In this document: positions 8,879 through 17,517 of the stretch, piece by piece | Layout of the letters: the number at the start of each line of letters is the position of its first letter | Position numbering within the stretch: the stretch's first letter is position 1 | NCBI GenBank assembly: GCA_035604455.1 | Contig: DATNIM010000135.1 | Span: 1-64,000 of the forward strand | Direction: 5' to 3' | Length of the DNA: 64,000 nucleotides | Origin: AG25 sp035604455 | Lineage (GTDB): Bacteria; Gemmatimonadota; Gemmatimonadetes; Gemmatimonadales; GWC2-71-9 | Position numbers and translations under genes: made by a program | Notes under the pieces: model-generated | What the model saw: only the letters and a program-made list of their open reading frames with translations | Databases searched by the model: none | Told to the model about the DNA's origin: nothing

Positions 8879-9271
8879 ATGCCGAATCGGTCGCAAGCCT
8901 GGGCCGCCGCGTTCCTCGCGACGGTATTTTTGGCGGGCGGCGCGGCCGGCTTTTGGCTTCGGGGCTACACGGGTGAGCCCCCGGAGCCCCGGCTTCGCGA
9001 CACCAATCAGATGGTCGCTTACCTCACTCATGAGCTCGGCCTGAACTCGGCCGAGCAGGACTCGGTTCGCACCGTGATGCAGCGGCACCGCGCCGAGATC
9101 GAGGCCGCCTGGCGGGACGCGCATCCCCGGTTCGACTCGCTGCGGGCTATCATGGAGGCGGAGATCAGCGTTCGGCTCCGGCCGGAACAGCAGCAGCGAT
9201 ATCGGGACCTGGTTGCTCGCCTGGCACGCCAGCGCGCCGCCGCGGATACGGCCCGGGCGGATCACCATTAA
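8879..9271 (+). CDS. Spy/CpxP-like periplasmic protein
   Basis: A 130-residue exported or membrane-anchored helical protein. An amino-terminal hydrophobic segment (about residues 8-28, AAFLATVFLAGGAAGFWLRG) is followed by a helical body in which LTHELGLNSAEQDSVRTVMQ and VRLRPEQQQRYRDL resemble the two LTxxQ-like segments of the Spy/CpxP family. Family members are periplasmic chaperones or stress sensors. The gene sits 3 bases after the putative anti-sigma gene and one base before the TolC gene, consistent with envelope sensing linked to the sigma factor. Without a clear cleavage site it may stay anchored. Confidence 0.75.
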   Translation: MPNRSQAWAAAFLATVFLAGGAAGFWLRGYTGEPPEPRLRDTNQMVAYLTHELGLNSAEQDSVRTVMQRHRAEIEAAWRDAHPRFDSLRAIMEAEISVRLRPEQQQRYRDLVARLARQRAAADTARADHH

Positions 9272-9272
9272 C

Positions 9273-10550
9273 ATGCGGGTCTCGGCGCTGCTCGTCGCCC
9301 TCGCTGCCGGGGCGCGGGCTGGCGTTGCCCAAGGCGTGCCGATGACGCTGCAGCAGGCGATCGACCACGCCCTCGCCGTGCAACCGGCGGTCGTGCAGGC
9401 TCGCGGCACCCTCACGAACGCTGAGTGGCAGAAACGAGCCGCCCTCGGCGCGTTCTTGCCGACCCTCACGGCCGCGGCCGGCGCCTTCACCGTCAACCAG
9501 CAGTCGGTCGTCAACGGTCTGTTCGTCCAGCCGGGCATCTACCAGTACAACTCGAGCCTCACCAGCAATCTCGACGTGTTCACCGGATTCGGACGGATCG
9601 CGGAATACCGCAACGCCACCGCGAACGAGCACGCCGCGAACGCGGCCCTCGTGAACCAGCGCTATCAGGTGATCGTGGCCACGCAACAGGCGTTCTTCGC
9701 CGTGCTCGCCGACCAGGACCTCGTACGGGTGGCGGATGCGCAGGTAGGCCGCACGAAGGAAGAGCTCCAGACCGCACTGAACAAGTTCGCGGCCGGCGCC
9801 GCGACGCGGTCCGACACCCTCACCTCAACGGTGGACCTGGGCAACGCCAAGTTCACGCTGCTCCAGGCACAAGCGAACCTCGCGACGGCCGAGGCGAACC
9901 TCGCCCGGCAGGTCGGGTCCGACGGCCTCGTCGAGGCCGTGGGCGACTCCGCGCTCCCACCGCTACCCGACACGACCGCCTTGCGCGCCAGCGCCGCCGG
10001 GAACGCGCCCACGGTGGTACAAGCCGAGGCCGACGCCCGGGCCGCTTCGGCGGCGCTTGGCGTCGCCCGGGCCCAGTGGTGGCCGACCCTGTCCGCGTCC
10101 TACGCGACGTCCAGTCAGGGACTCACCGAACCGTGGAATGGCTTCGGGGGAGGGAACCGCAACCTGAACCAGCTCCGGATCGGCCTCTCGTGGACCCTCT
10201 TCAACGGGTTCGCTCGCGAGCAAGCGATCGCCCAAAGCAGTGCGGCCCTGGACTACGCTCAGGCGCAGGCCGCGGACACACGCCGGCAGTTCGATGCCCT
10301 GTTCACGCAGGACGCGACCGCGTTGTTTGCGGCGAACGCGCAGATCGACGTCGCGTCCGCGAACGTTGCAGCCGCCACCGAGGCGTTGCGCGTCCAACAG
10401 GAGCGCTATCGGGTCGGCGCCGGCACGCTGCTCGATCTGGAGACGGCCGAAGCGAACCTCACCCAAGCCGAGGCGAATCAAGTCCAGGCGCGGTACAACT
10501 ACGTCGTGGCCCGCGCTCAACTGGAGGCCCTGGTCGGCCGCTCCTTGTGA
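9273..10550 (+). CDS. TolC-family outer-membrane efflux protein
   Basis: A 425-residue outer-membrane factor. The ATG at 9273 gives a clean signal peptide (MRVSALLVALAAGARAGVAQG), then MTLQQAIDHALAVQPAVVQA, the typical opening of the OEP repeat. Two long coiled-coil repeats follow, rich in Ala, Gln and Asn, with heptad-like stretches near residues 170-215 and 355-415. It would form the outer-membrane channel of the tripartite exporter encoded by the next four genes. The stop overlaps the ABC ATPase start by four bases (GTGA). Reading the same frame upstream of 9273 gives no family sequence. Confidence 0.95.
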   Translation: MRVSALLVALAAGARAGVAQGVPMTLQQAIDHALAVQPAVVQARGTLTNAEWQKRAALGAFLPTLTAAAGAFTVNQQSVVNGLFVQPGIYQYNSSLTSNLDVFTGFGRIAEYRNATANEHAANAALVNQRYQVIVATQQAFFAVLADQDLVRVADAQVGRTKEELQTALNKFAAGAATRSDTLTSTVDLGNAKFTLLQAQANLATAEANLARQVGSDGLVEAVGDSALPPLPDTTALRASAAGNAPTVVQAEADARAASAALGVARAQWWPTLSASYATSSQGLTEPWNGFGGGNRNLNQLRIGLSWTLFNGFAREQAIAQSSAALDYAQAQAADTRRQFDALFTQDATALFAANAQIDVASANVAAATEALRVQQERYRVGAGTLLDLETAEANLTQAEANQVQARYNYVVARAQLEALVGRSL

Positions 10551-11290
10551 CCGCCGCCCAGCCCGTGCCCGTCCGCGCCGGCGGTCCCCCCCCGCCCGAC
10601 GTGATCATCCTGACGCGCGGGCTAGCGCGCAACTACGACATGGGCGGGGAAGTCGTTCACGCCCTCCAGAACGTGAACATCGAGATCCGCCGCAACGAAT
10701 TCGTGGCGATCATGGGGCCCTCGGGCTCCGGTAAGTCCACCCTGATGAACCTCATTGGGTGCCTCGATACGCCGTCCAGCGGTGAATACTGGTTGAACGG
10801 GCAAAAGGCGTCCGATCTCTCCGACGACCAGCTCGCCCGGATTCGGAACAAGGAAATCGGGTTCGTGTTCCAGACCTTCAACCTGTTACCCCGCGCCGAC
10901 GCGCTTCGCAACGTCGAGCTGCCCCTCATCTACGCTGGGTTCTCGACCAAAGCCCGCCGCGACAAATCTGCCCAGGCGCTCGCGCGCGTCGGCCTCGGCG
11001 ATCGTATGCAGCACTTGCCGAGCGAGTTGTCGGGGGGCCAGCGACAGCGCGTCGCCATCGCCCGAGCGCTCGTCAACGAGCCGTCGATCCTGCTCGCCGA
11101 CGAGCCGACCGGGAACCTCGACTCCACCACGGGGCAGGACATCCTGCGGCTCTTCGAGGAACTGCATGGCACCGGCCAGACCATCGTGCTCGTGACTCAC
11201 GATGCGGGGATCGCGGCCCACGCCCTGCGGCAGATCCATCTGCGGGACGGGGTCGTGGAGCGCGACGAGCTAACACCGCGCGCGCCGTGA
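10547..11290 (+). CDS. ABC transporter ATP-binding protein, MacB/LolD-type ATPase
   Basis: A 247-residue ATPase subunit. Walker A GPSGSGKST is near residue 58, the Q-loop lies in VFQTFNLLPRA, the signature LSGGQRQRVAIARAL near residue 160, Walker B ILLADEPTGNLD near residue 180 and the switch His in LVTHD. It is a stand-alone subunit, unlike E. coli MacB where ATPase and permease are fused; the partner permease is four genes along, after two adaptors. The start is GTG at 10547, overlapping the TolC stop. It powers export of an unknown substrate through the adaptor and TolC channel. Confidence 0.95.
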   Translation: MTAAQPVPVRAGGPPPPDVIILTRGLARNYDMGGEVVHALQNVNIEIRRNEFVAIMGPSGSGKSTLMNLIGCLDTPSSGEYWLNGQKASDLSDDQLARIRNKEIGFVFQTFNLLPRADALRNVELPLIYAGFSTKARRDKSAQALARVGLGDRMQHLPSELSGGQRQRVAIARALVNEPSILLADEPTGNLDSTTGQDILRLFEELHGTGQTIVLVTHDAGIAAHALRQIHLRDGVVERDELTPRAP

Positions 11291-12732
11291 CCCGGCGCGC
11301 GACGGTCGCCGCCGCTCTCGCGCTTGCTGCTTGCTCGAAGGCGCAGCCTGCGCCCCTCTACGAGAAGATCCCCGTCGCACGTCGCGACGTGGTCGTCACC
11401 GCGGTCGGCCTCGGCCTCATTCAGCCCCGCCTCACATTCTCGGTGAAGTCCAAGGCATGGGGCGAAATCCTCACGGAACCGGTCCAGACCGGCGACGAGG
11501 TCCGGCGGAATCAGGTGCTCGCGACGATCGACCCGCGCGTCCCAAGTGAGAATCTCGCCGAAGCTCAAGCGGCGGTCGATCAAGCCCGCGCGGCCGTGGC
11601 CAACGCGACGGCGCAACGCGGGCGGAGCGACTCGTTGTACCGCGAGCAGGCAATCGCCGAGGCGACCCACGACTCCTCGAATCTCGCGGCCGCCGTGGCG
11701 CAGGCGGCCCTGACGAGCGCCAAGGCCACGCTGACCACGGCGACCGACGCCATGGAGGACACGCACGTCCGCGCGCCCATCACCGGCACGGTCCTCGAAA
11801 TCGACGCGGTTCTCGGGACCGTCGTGTCGAGCCCGACGCTCGGGGGCGGCACCGTCATTCTCACCATGGCGAACCTCGACACCGTCCAGGACTCGGCCAT
11901 GATCGCCGAGACCGATATCGGGAACATCCAACCCGGGATGCCGGTCACGATTACCGTGGACGCGTACGGGGACCGGCAGTTCAGCGGCGTGGCGCGCAAG
12001 GTCGGCCCGCAGGCGCAGATCGTGAACAACGCCACCCAGTTTCCCGTCTTCATCGATCTCCCGAACCCCGGTCACCTGCTCCGCGCCGGAATGAACAGCG
12101 AGGTGACGATCCACACTGGGCAGAGTCGCAACGCCCTCGCGGTGCCGAATGCGGCCCTGCGGACGCCCCAGGACGTGGGCTCGGCAGCCGCTATCCTCGG
12201 GCTCGATCCCGGGGCGGTGGCGCAGCAGGTCGCGGCCGAGGAAGCCGCAGCGGCCTCGACCGCCGGCTCGGGCCCCGGACGGGACTCGGGGGCGAACGCG
12301 CGCACGTTCGTGACGCCGAGCGGACGCACGATCACCCTGCCCCCGGGGGTCACGGCCGACCAGCTCCGGGCCGCGCTTGCGACGATGCGGGCGGGCGGCC
12401 AGATCTCGCCTGCCGAGCGCGCGCTGCTCGCCCAAGTGTTTCGCGCCGGCGGCCGCGGCTCGGGCGCTCAACGGCGGGCCGCGACGAGCTACATCGTCTT
12501 TGCGATCCGCAGCGGGCAACCGGTGCCGGTCTCGATCCGCACCGGGTTGACCGACCAGGACTACGTCGAGGTGCAGAGCGGTCTCACAGACGGGGACACC
12601 GTGCTCATCTTGCCCAGCGCCTCGCTCGTCCAGGCGCAGGACCAGATGCGACAGCGATTCCAGAACGTGACCGGCGGCGGCCTCCCCGGGCTCCGGCAAT
12701 CCTCGAGCGCGGCCCCGCGGGGGACGCCATGA
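11287..12732 (+). CDS. MacA-like periplasmic adaptor, first of a tandem pair, with a long insert
   Basis: A 481-residue HlyD/MacA-type adaptor joining the inner-membrane permease to TolC. The amino terminus MTRRATVAAALALAACSKA looks like a lipoprotein signal with Cys16. A barrel-sandwich half (SVKSKAWGEILTEPVQTGDEV), an alpha-hairpin (about residues 90-160), VRAPITGTVLEIDAVLGT and a beta-barrel region follow. Between VPNAALRTPQD (about 287) and YIVFAIR (about 402) is an insert of roughly 105 residues containing TPSGRTITLPPGVT, absent from classical MacA. The GTG start overlaps the ATPase stop and the stop overlaps the start of its paralogue. The two adaptors are clearly related along their whole length, insert included. 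Confidence 0.92.
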   Translation: MTRRATVAAALALAACSKAQPAPLYEKIPVARRDVVVTAVGLGLIQPRLTFSVKSKAWGEILTEPVQTGDEVRRNQVLATIDPRVPSENLAEAQAAVDQARAAVANATAQRGRSDSLYREQAIAEATHDSSNLAAAVAQAALTSAKATLTTATDAMEDTHVRAPITGTVLEIDAVLGTVVSSPTLGGGTVILTMANLDTVQDSAMIAETDIGNIQPGMPVTITVDAYGDRQFSGVARKVGPQAQIVNNATQFPVFIDLPNPGHLLRAGMNSEVTIHTGQSRNALAVPNAALRTPQDVGSAAAILGLDPGAVAQQVAAEEAAAASTAGSGPGRDSGANARTFVTPSGRTITLPPGVTADQLRAALATMRAGGQISPAERALLAQVFRAGGRGSGAQRRAATSYIVFAIRSGQPVPVSIRTGLTDQDYVEVQSGLTDGDTVLILPSASLVQAQDQMRQRFQNVTGGGLPGLRQSSSAAPRGTP

Positions 12733-14081
12733 AGCGCGCGGTGCGCGGACTCCTCAGCGCCGCGCTCGCGGCCGCTGCCTGCAAGCACGCGATGCCAGCG
12801 CGGGTGTACGACACGGTGCCGGTCGCGCGCCGCGACATCACGGTCTCCGCCACGGCGACCGGCGTGATTCAGACACTGCTCACGCTGAGCGTCAAGTCGA
12901 AGGCTTCGGGCGAGATTCTGACGGAGCCCGTGCAAACGGGCGACGAAGTCAAGCAGGGTCAGCTGCTGGCGACGATCGATCCCCGCATTCCGCAGGACAA
13001 CCTCGACGCCGCGCAAGCGAGTCTCACGGTGGCCAAGGCCCAGCTAGAGAACGCCTCCGCCGGGTTGAAGCGCGCCCAAGCCCTGTTCGCCACGCAAACG
13101 ATCACGGAGGCAGGCCTCGATTCGGCGAAGCTCGCGGAGGCCACCGCGAGCGCCGCCGTCGTGACCGCGACCGCCAACCTCGAGACCGCCCAGGACGCCA
13201 TGGAGGACACGCACGTCCGGGCGCCGAGCCCGGGCACGATCCTTGAGCTCGACGCGGTCCTGGGCACGGTGATCTCGAGCCCCACCAACGACGTCGGGGG
13301 CGGCTCCGTGATCCTCAAGATGGCGAACCTCGACACCGTCCAGGTGTCGGCGCTGGTCGACGAAACGGACGTGGGCAAGGTCCAACCCGACCAGGCGGTC
13401 ACGATCACGGTCGATGCGTTCCCGACGGGGGCCTTCGCCGGTCGGGTGCTCAAGATCGAGCCGCAGGCCCAGGTGAGTCAGAACGTCACGATGTTCCCGG
13501 TCGAGGTGAACATCCTGAACCCCGGACATCTGCTGAAGCCCGGCATGGACACGGAGGTCGAGATCCACCTCGGCCAGCGCACAGGCGTGCTCGCGGTGCC
13601 CAACGCCGCACTCCGAACGCCGCAGGACGTGGCCTCGGCCGCGGCCGCGCTCGGGCTCGACTCGATGGCGGTGCGTCGAGAGCTCGCCGCCGCCCCGGCC
13701 CCGCTCCCGCCGGACACGGCGCGAGCCGGCGCGACCTTCACCACCCCGAGCGGACGGACGATTACGCTGCCGCCTGGGGTCACTCCGGACCAAGTCCGAG
13801 CGGCCTTCGCGAAGCGCTTCAGCGGGACTCCCCTCACGCCGGCCGAGCAGGCGTTGCTCGAGCGGGTGCGGGCCCAGTTCCAGCAGACGGCCTCAGGCGG
13901 AGCGGCCGGCGCCACGTCGCCCGCCTCCGCGCCCGGGCACTACAGCGTCTTCGCGCTCCGCAACGGACGCATCACCGCCGTGCCGATTCTCACAGGCCTC
14001 ACCGACCAGGATTACATCGAGATCGTCGGCGGGCTCACCGAACGGGACACGGTCCTGCTCCTCACGGGCGGCTCTCGCTAA
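12729..14081 (+). CDS. MacA-like periplasmic adaptor, second of a tandem pair
   Basis: A 450-residue paralogue of the preceding gene, aligning from the signal through the carboxy terminus. The lipobox-like ending is LAAAACKHA (Cys at about residue 18). Shared blocks include SVKSKASGEILTEPVQTGD, MEDTHVRAP, VLGTVISSPT, ANLDTVQVSAL, VPNAALRTPQDV and TPSGRTITLPPGVT (about residues 339-352) within the same insert, then YSVFALRNG. It differs in a shorter tail and in carrying VDETDVGKVQPDQAV in the barrel. A hexameric adaptor built of two subunit types is one possible use; substrate-specific alternatives is another. It is coupled by overlap to both neighbours. Confidence 0.92.
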   Translation: MKRAVRGLLSAALAAAACKHAMPARVYDTVPVARRDITVSATATGVIQTLLTLSVKSKASGEILTEPVQTGDEVKQGQLLATIDPRIPQDNLDAAQASLTVAKAQLENASAGLKRAQALFATQTITEAGLDSAKLAEATASAAVVTATANLETAQDAMEDTHVRAPSPGTILELDAVLGTVISSPTNDVGGGSVILKMANLDTVQVSALVDETDVGKVQPDQAVTITVDAFPTGAFAGRVLKIEPQAQVSQNVTMFPVEVNILNPGHLLKPGMDTEVEIHLGQRTGVLAVPNAALRTPQDVASAAAALGLDSMAVRRELAAAPAPLPPDTARAGATFTTPSGRTITLPPGVTPDQVRAAFAKRFSGTPLTPAEQALLERVRAQFQQTASGGAAGATSPASAPGHYSVFALRNGRITAVPILTGLTDQDYIEIVGGLTERDTVLLLTGGSR

Positions 14082-15295
14082 TGCTGGTCGCCGAAATCCT
14101 CACCGTGGCCCTCGAGGCCCTGCGCGCCAACAAGCTGCGTTCCCTGCTGACGATGCTCGGCATCATCATCGGAGTCGGCGCGGTCATTACCATGGTGGCG
14201 CTCGGGTCGGGCGCGCAGAAATCGGTCCAGGATCGCATCCAGGCGCTCGGGCCCACGCTGCTCAGCGTCTACCCGGGCCAGAGCTTCATGCGCGGCGTCG
14301 CGAGCAACAACCGCGTCAGCCTGACCCTCGACGACGACACGGCGCTCGCCCACAACGCGCGCTACGTCAGCGCCGTGGTACCCGAGCTCGGGGCCAGCAT
14401 GCAGGTGCAGTACGGCGACCAGAACATCAACGTGACGGTGCTCGGCACGACGCCGAACTACGCGGCGGTCCACAACTACACGATGACCGCGGGACGGATG
14501 TTCACGGCGGGCGACGACGGCGCGCGGCGCCGCGTCGCCGTCCTGGGCGCGTCCGTGCCCCAGATGCTCAACACCAACGGGCTCGCGATGATCGGGCAGA
14601 CCATCCTGATTCGCGGCATCCCGCTCGACGTCATCGGCCTCCTGTCGGAGAAGGGATCGCAGGGCTCGTTCTTCAATCCGGACGAGCAGATTCTCGTCCC
14701 CCTGCAGACGGCCCGCTATCGGACCATGGGCACGGACCGGCTGCGGGACGTCACCGTGGAGGCACGCGACCTCGACGCGATGAATCTCGCGATGATCGAG
14801 ATCGAGCGCGTGCTCCGGCGGCAGCACAAGCTGCGGCCCGGCCAGGACGACGACTTTCAAATCCGGAACCAGACCGACATCCTGGCGACGCTGCAACAGA
14901 CGACTGACACGTTCAAGTACCTCCTCGCGGGGATCGCGGCGGTTAGTTTGATCGTAGGGGGGATCGGGATCATGAACATCATGCTGGTCTCGGTCACGGA
15001 GCGCACGCGCGAAATCGGGGTCCGCAAGGCGCTCGGGGCCACCCGGTCCAACATCTTGTTCCAGTTCCTGGTCGAGGCGCTCGTGCTGTGCCTCGTCGGG
15101 GGTCTCATCGGCGTGATTCTCGGATCCGGGGGCGCCCTGCTCATTTCGCGGGTGGCGCACTGGAATACGCTGATATCGCCGTTCGCGATCTTGCTCGCGT
15201 TCGCGTTCAGCGCGGCCGTCGGATTGTTCTTTGGCATTTGGCCCGCCCGCCGCGCCGCCATCCTGGATCCGATCGCCGCGCTCCGCTACGAGTAG
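14081..15295 (+). CDS. MacB-like ABC transporter permease
   Basis: A 404-residue permease without ATPase domain. One helix near residues 20-45 (LRSLLTMLGIIIGVGAVITM) is followed by a large periplasmic MacB_PCD domain (about 45-280) and three helices in an FtsX domain (about 285-395), with ERTREIGVRKALGATR in the cytoplasmic coupling region and the ending AARLDPI-type motif as AAILDPIAALRYE. It works with the separate ATPase at 10547 and the adaptors. The ATG overlaps the preceding stop by one base (TAATG). This is the last gene of the exporter operon; 50 bases separate it from the chemoreceptor. Confidence 0.95.
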   Translation: MLVAEILTVALEALRANKLRSLLTMLGIIIGVGAVITMVALGSGAQKSVQDRIQALGPTLLSVYPGQSFMRGVASNNRVSLTLDDDTALAHNARYVSAVVPELGASMQVQYGDQNINVTVLGTTPNYAAVHNYTMTAGRMFTAGDDGARRRVAVLGASVPQMLNTNGLAMIGQTILIRGIPLDVIGLLSEKGSQGSFFNPDEQILVPLQTARYRTMGTDRLRDVTVEARDLDAMNLAMIEIERVLRRQHKLRPGQDDDFQIRNQTDILATLQQTTDTFKYLLAGIAAVSLIVGGIGIMNIMLVSVTERTREIGVRKALGATRSNILFQFLVEALVLCLVGGLIGVILGSGGALLISRVAHWNTLISPFAILLAFAFSAAVGLFFGIWPARRAAILDPIAALRYE

Positions 15296-15345
15296 CCGCG
15301 AGCACCCCTACCCCGAGCGCTGGGGGCGGGCCATCTTCTCTCCGC

Positions 15346-16959
15346 ATGTCGGTTCCAGATTCGGTCGTCTCCGCCCACGATGCCGAGACGGCCGCCGAGC
15401 GACGCGCGTTCGTGCTCGCCATGGTGCGCCAGCGATGGATCCTCGGCGCGCTCCTCCTGATCGCCGTTGGCGCTGTCGCCCTGTTCGGGGGCGTGCGCGC
15501 GTCGAAAGTCCTGCTCTTGGGCATCGCGGCCGGTTGCGCGGCCGCCAACTACGTCCTCGGCCGGGGCGCCAGGACGAACCCCGCCTGGTCGGTGACGGCG
15601 GGTGCCGTGCTCGATGCCGTGATCGTCTCGACGGCGCTCTTCGCCCTGGGTCCGCACGATCTCGGCGCGCTGTTACTCCTGGCGCCGCTCGAAACCGTCT
15701 ATGTCCTGCGACCTCTCGATGGCTGGCGGGCCCTCGCGCTCAATGTCCTCGGGCTCGCGGTCATTACCGCCTGGACGCCGGGCACCGGCGTGCGGAGCTG
15801 GGTCGAGCAGACCGCAACCCTGAGCCTCGTGTGTGCCGTGGCATTCCCCGCTCTCGCTGCGACGCGGCGCCGGCTCGAGGGGCTCACCGCCGCCCTCGCG
15901 GAAATGGCGCACGGCAACCTGACGGTGCGCGTGCCCGACACCGGCCCGGACGGGCTCGGCGCGCTGAGCAGACGCCTCAACTCGGTCGCGGAGACGCTCG
16001 AGGGGACGCTCGGACGAACGCATGATCGGGCGGCCCATGCCGAGACGCTCGGGCGGCGCGTCACGGAGATGGCGGCCGGATCGCAGGCGACGGCGGAGAG
16101 CGCGGCCGCCGCGGCACAGGCGCTCGCCACGAGCGTCGAACGCGATCGGACCGCCCTTGAGCGCGGCCGCGCCGCGGCGCGGGAGGCTGCGACCGAAGCC
16201 TCCGCCCTCGTCGCGGGCACCGCAGCCCTGGAGCGTCGGATCCGCGCGGCCGCGGACGACGCTCGCGACCGGCTCGGCGCCCGGCGCGCCATCTCCCTGC
16301 TCGTGCCCCTCGCCGCGCAGATCGACGGTGTTGGGGAGGCGGCCGATGCGCTCGAGCGCGGTTCCCGCGACATCGCCAAGCTCGTGGACGGGATTACCCG
16401 GATCGCGAGCCAGACCGACCTGCTCGCCCTCAACGCCGCGATCGAGGCGGCGCGGGCTGGCCCGCACGGGCTGGGCTTCCGGGTCGTGGCGGCCGAGGTG
16501 CGGAAATTGGCCGAACAGGCCACCCGGGCGGCTCAGGAGACGCGAAGCCGCGTGACCGACGTCCAGGGACAAAGCGCCGCCCTTGCCGCCGCGCTCGCCG
16601 AAGCGCGACGCAGCGCAGCCGGGCTTAGGCAGGCATCGGACGCGGCCCGCGTCACCGAGGAGCGGATCGCCGCGGAACTCGAGGAGGCTGCCCTACAGGC
16701 GAGCGGCGCCGCCCAAGAAGCCGACGCTCAAGCCAGGCGGCTCGAGGCGGTTGCGCGTGGGCTCGTCAAGGCGGGCGAGGGCATCGACGAGGCGGCGGGT
16801 GCCGCCGCCCGCGTCGCCACTGTCGCGACGGATTCCACCGCGTCCTTGGGCGCGCTCGTCAGCGAAACGCGCCGCCTCGGCGTGGTGCTCGGTGACTGGG
16901 TAGCGTTGCACGGAGTTCGCAACGACCCTTTGATCGGCGGAGCGACGGACCCGCAGTAG
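15346..16959 (+). CDS. Methyl-accepting chemotaxis protein-like receptor without periplasmic sensor domain
   Basis: A 537-residue receptor. The first 165 residues are mostly hydrophobic with about five to six predicted helices and only short loops, so there is no classical periplasmic ligand domain. A HAMP-like segment (LTVRVPDTGPDGLGAL, about residues 189-204) leads into a long coiled coil with the signalling hairpin tip IASQTDLLALNAAIEAARAGPHGLGFRVVAAEVRKLAEQA (quoted in two parts: tip start near residue 355). No che genes are in the window, so its kinase partner must lie elsewhere. ATG at 15346 is chosen because it starts just before the first helix. Confidence 0.88.
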   Translation: MSVPDSVVSAHDAETAAERRAFVLAMVRQRWILGALLLIAVGAVALFGGVRASKVLLLGIAAGCAAANYVLGRGARTNPAWSVTAGAVLDAVIVSTALFALGPHDLGALLLLAPLETVYVLRPLDGWRALALNVLGLAVITAWTPGTGVRSWVEQTATLSLVCAVAFPALAATRRRLEGLTAALAEMAHGNLTVRVPDTGPDGLGALSRRLNSVAETLEGTLGRTHDRAAHAETLGRRVTEMAAGSQATAESAAAAAQALATSVERDRTALERGRAAAREAATEASALVAGTAALERRIRAAADDARDRLGARRAISLLVPLAAQIDGVGEAADALERGSRDIAKLVDGITRIASQTDLLALNAAIEAARAGPHGLGFRVVAAEVRKLAEQATRAAQETRSRVTDVQGQSAALAAALAEARRSAAGLRQASDAARVTEERIAAELEEAALQASGAAQEADAQARRLEAVARGLVKAGEGIDEAAGAAARVATVATDSTASLGALVSETRRLGVVLGDWVALHGVRNDPLIGGATDPQ

Positions 16960-16968
16960 GGGTCCCAG

Positions 16969-17496
16969 TCACGTGGTCGCCCGCGGTGCAACGCTCGTCG
17001 AATCCTCCGAGAGGTCGAAGTAGGCCCGCAGCTCATCGAGCAAATCGTCGTCCGCGTAGATGCCCGTGAGAATCCGCTCGGGCCCTCCCGGGTCCACAAA
17101 GACGTAGCCGAAGGGGTAGTCGAGGCCCGACAGCAGAATCATCCGGCGGGCATGGTTCGGAAGCGCCACGTAGATCGTGTCCGACCGCGTCGCGAGCAGC
17201 GAAATGCTGTTCGCCACGAGGACCGAGTCCACTTGGGCCGTGTAGTAGCGGAGATCGTCGAAGGCGCTGGCGCGATCGGCCTCCGCCATCGTGTCCGCGG
17301 CTCGGAGCCAGAAGACCACCACCGCGGGATCGCCGATGGTCCGCGGCGTCCGCAACAAACTGTCCGTCGAATCGCGGCGCAGGGGAACGAGGCGCGCCAC
17401 CACGGTTGTGTCTCCGCGCCAAACGTGGACGCGGAGCGGGCGCCCATGGCACGCGCCGAGGACGCCGAGACCGGCGACGACCATTGCCCGCCACAT
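16969..17496 (-). CDS. Putative lipoprotein of unknown function
   Basis: A 175-residue protein whose start MWRAMVVAGLGVLGACHGR looks like a lipoprotein signal with Cys16. The rest is a mixed alpha/beta soluble domain rich in Asp, with VWRGDTTVVARLVPLRRD and an acidic tail. I recognise no family. It is divergent from the cytochrome b gene with only 21 bases between the start codons and convergent with the chemoreceptor, 9 bases from its stop. It may be a periplasmic partner of the redox pair next door, but only position supports that. Confidence 0.7.
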   Translation of the reverse strand: MWRAMVVAGLGVLGACHGRPLRVHVWRGDTTVVARLVPLRRDSTDSLLRTPRTIGDPAVVVFWLRAADTMAEADRASAFDDLRYYTAQVDSVLVANSISLLATRSDTIYVALPNHARRMILLSGLDYPFGYVFVDPGGPERILTGIYADDDLLDELRAYFDLSEDSTSVAPRATT

Positions 17497-17511
17497 GCGG
17501 GGAAATATATT
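17484..17511 (+). promoter_or_regulatory. Promoter of cytochrome b gene, TTGCCC-N16-TATATT
   Basis: TTGCCC at 17484-17489 and TATATT at 17506-17511 with 16 bases between. TATATT ends 6 bases before the ATG at 17518, so transcription would begin at or next to the start codon. The -35 box lies inside the first codons of the divergent lipoprotein gene. Confidence 0.5.
17504..17509 (-). promoter_or_regulatory. Reverse-strand -10 hexamer TATATT for the lipoprotein gene
   Basis: Read on the minus strand, the same AT-rich core gives TATATT, ending 7 bases before the ATG at 17496. The core AAATATATT thus offers a -10 element in both directions. No matching -35 box is evident on this strand. Confidence 0.35.
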
Positions 17512-17517
17512 CGGACC

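Noticed and set aside
9425..10546. Open frame continuing upstream of the ABC ATPase through the TolC gene
   Set aside because: The upstream part is the TolC gene in another frame; ATPase homology begins right at the GTG at 10547, which overlaps the TolC stop.
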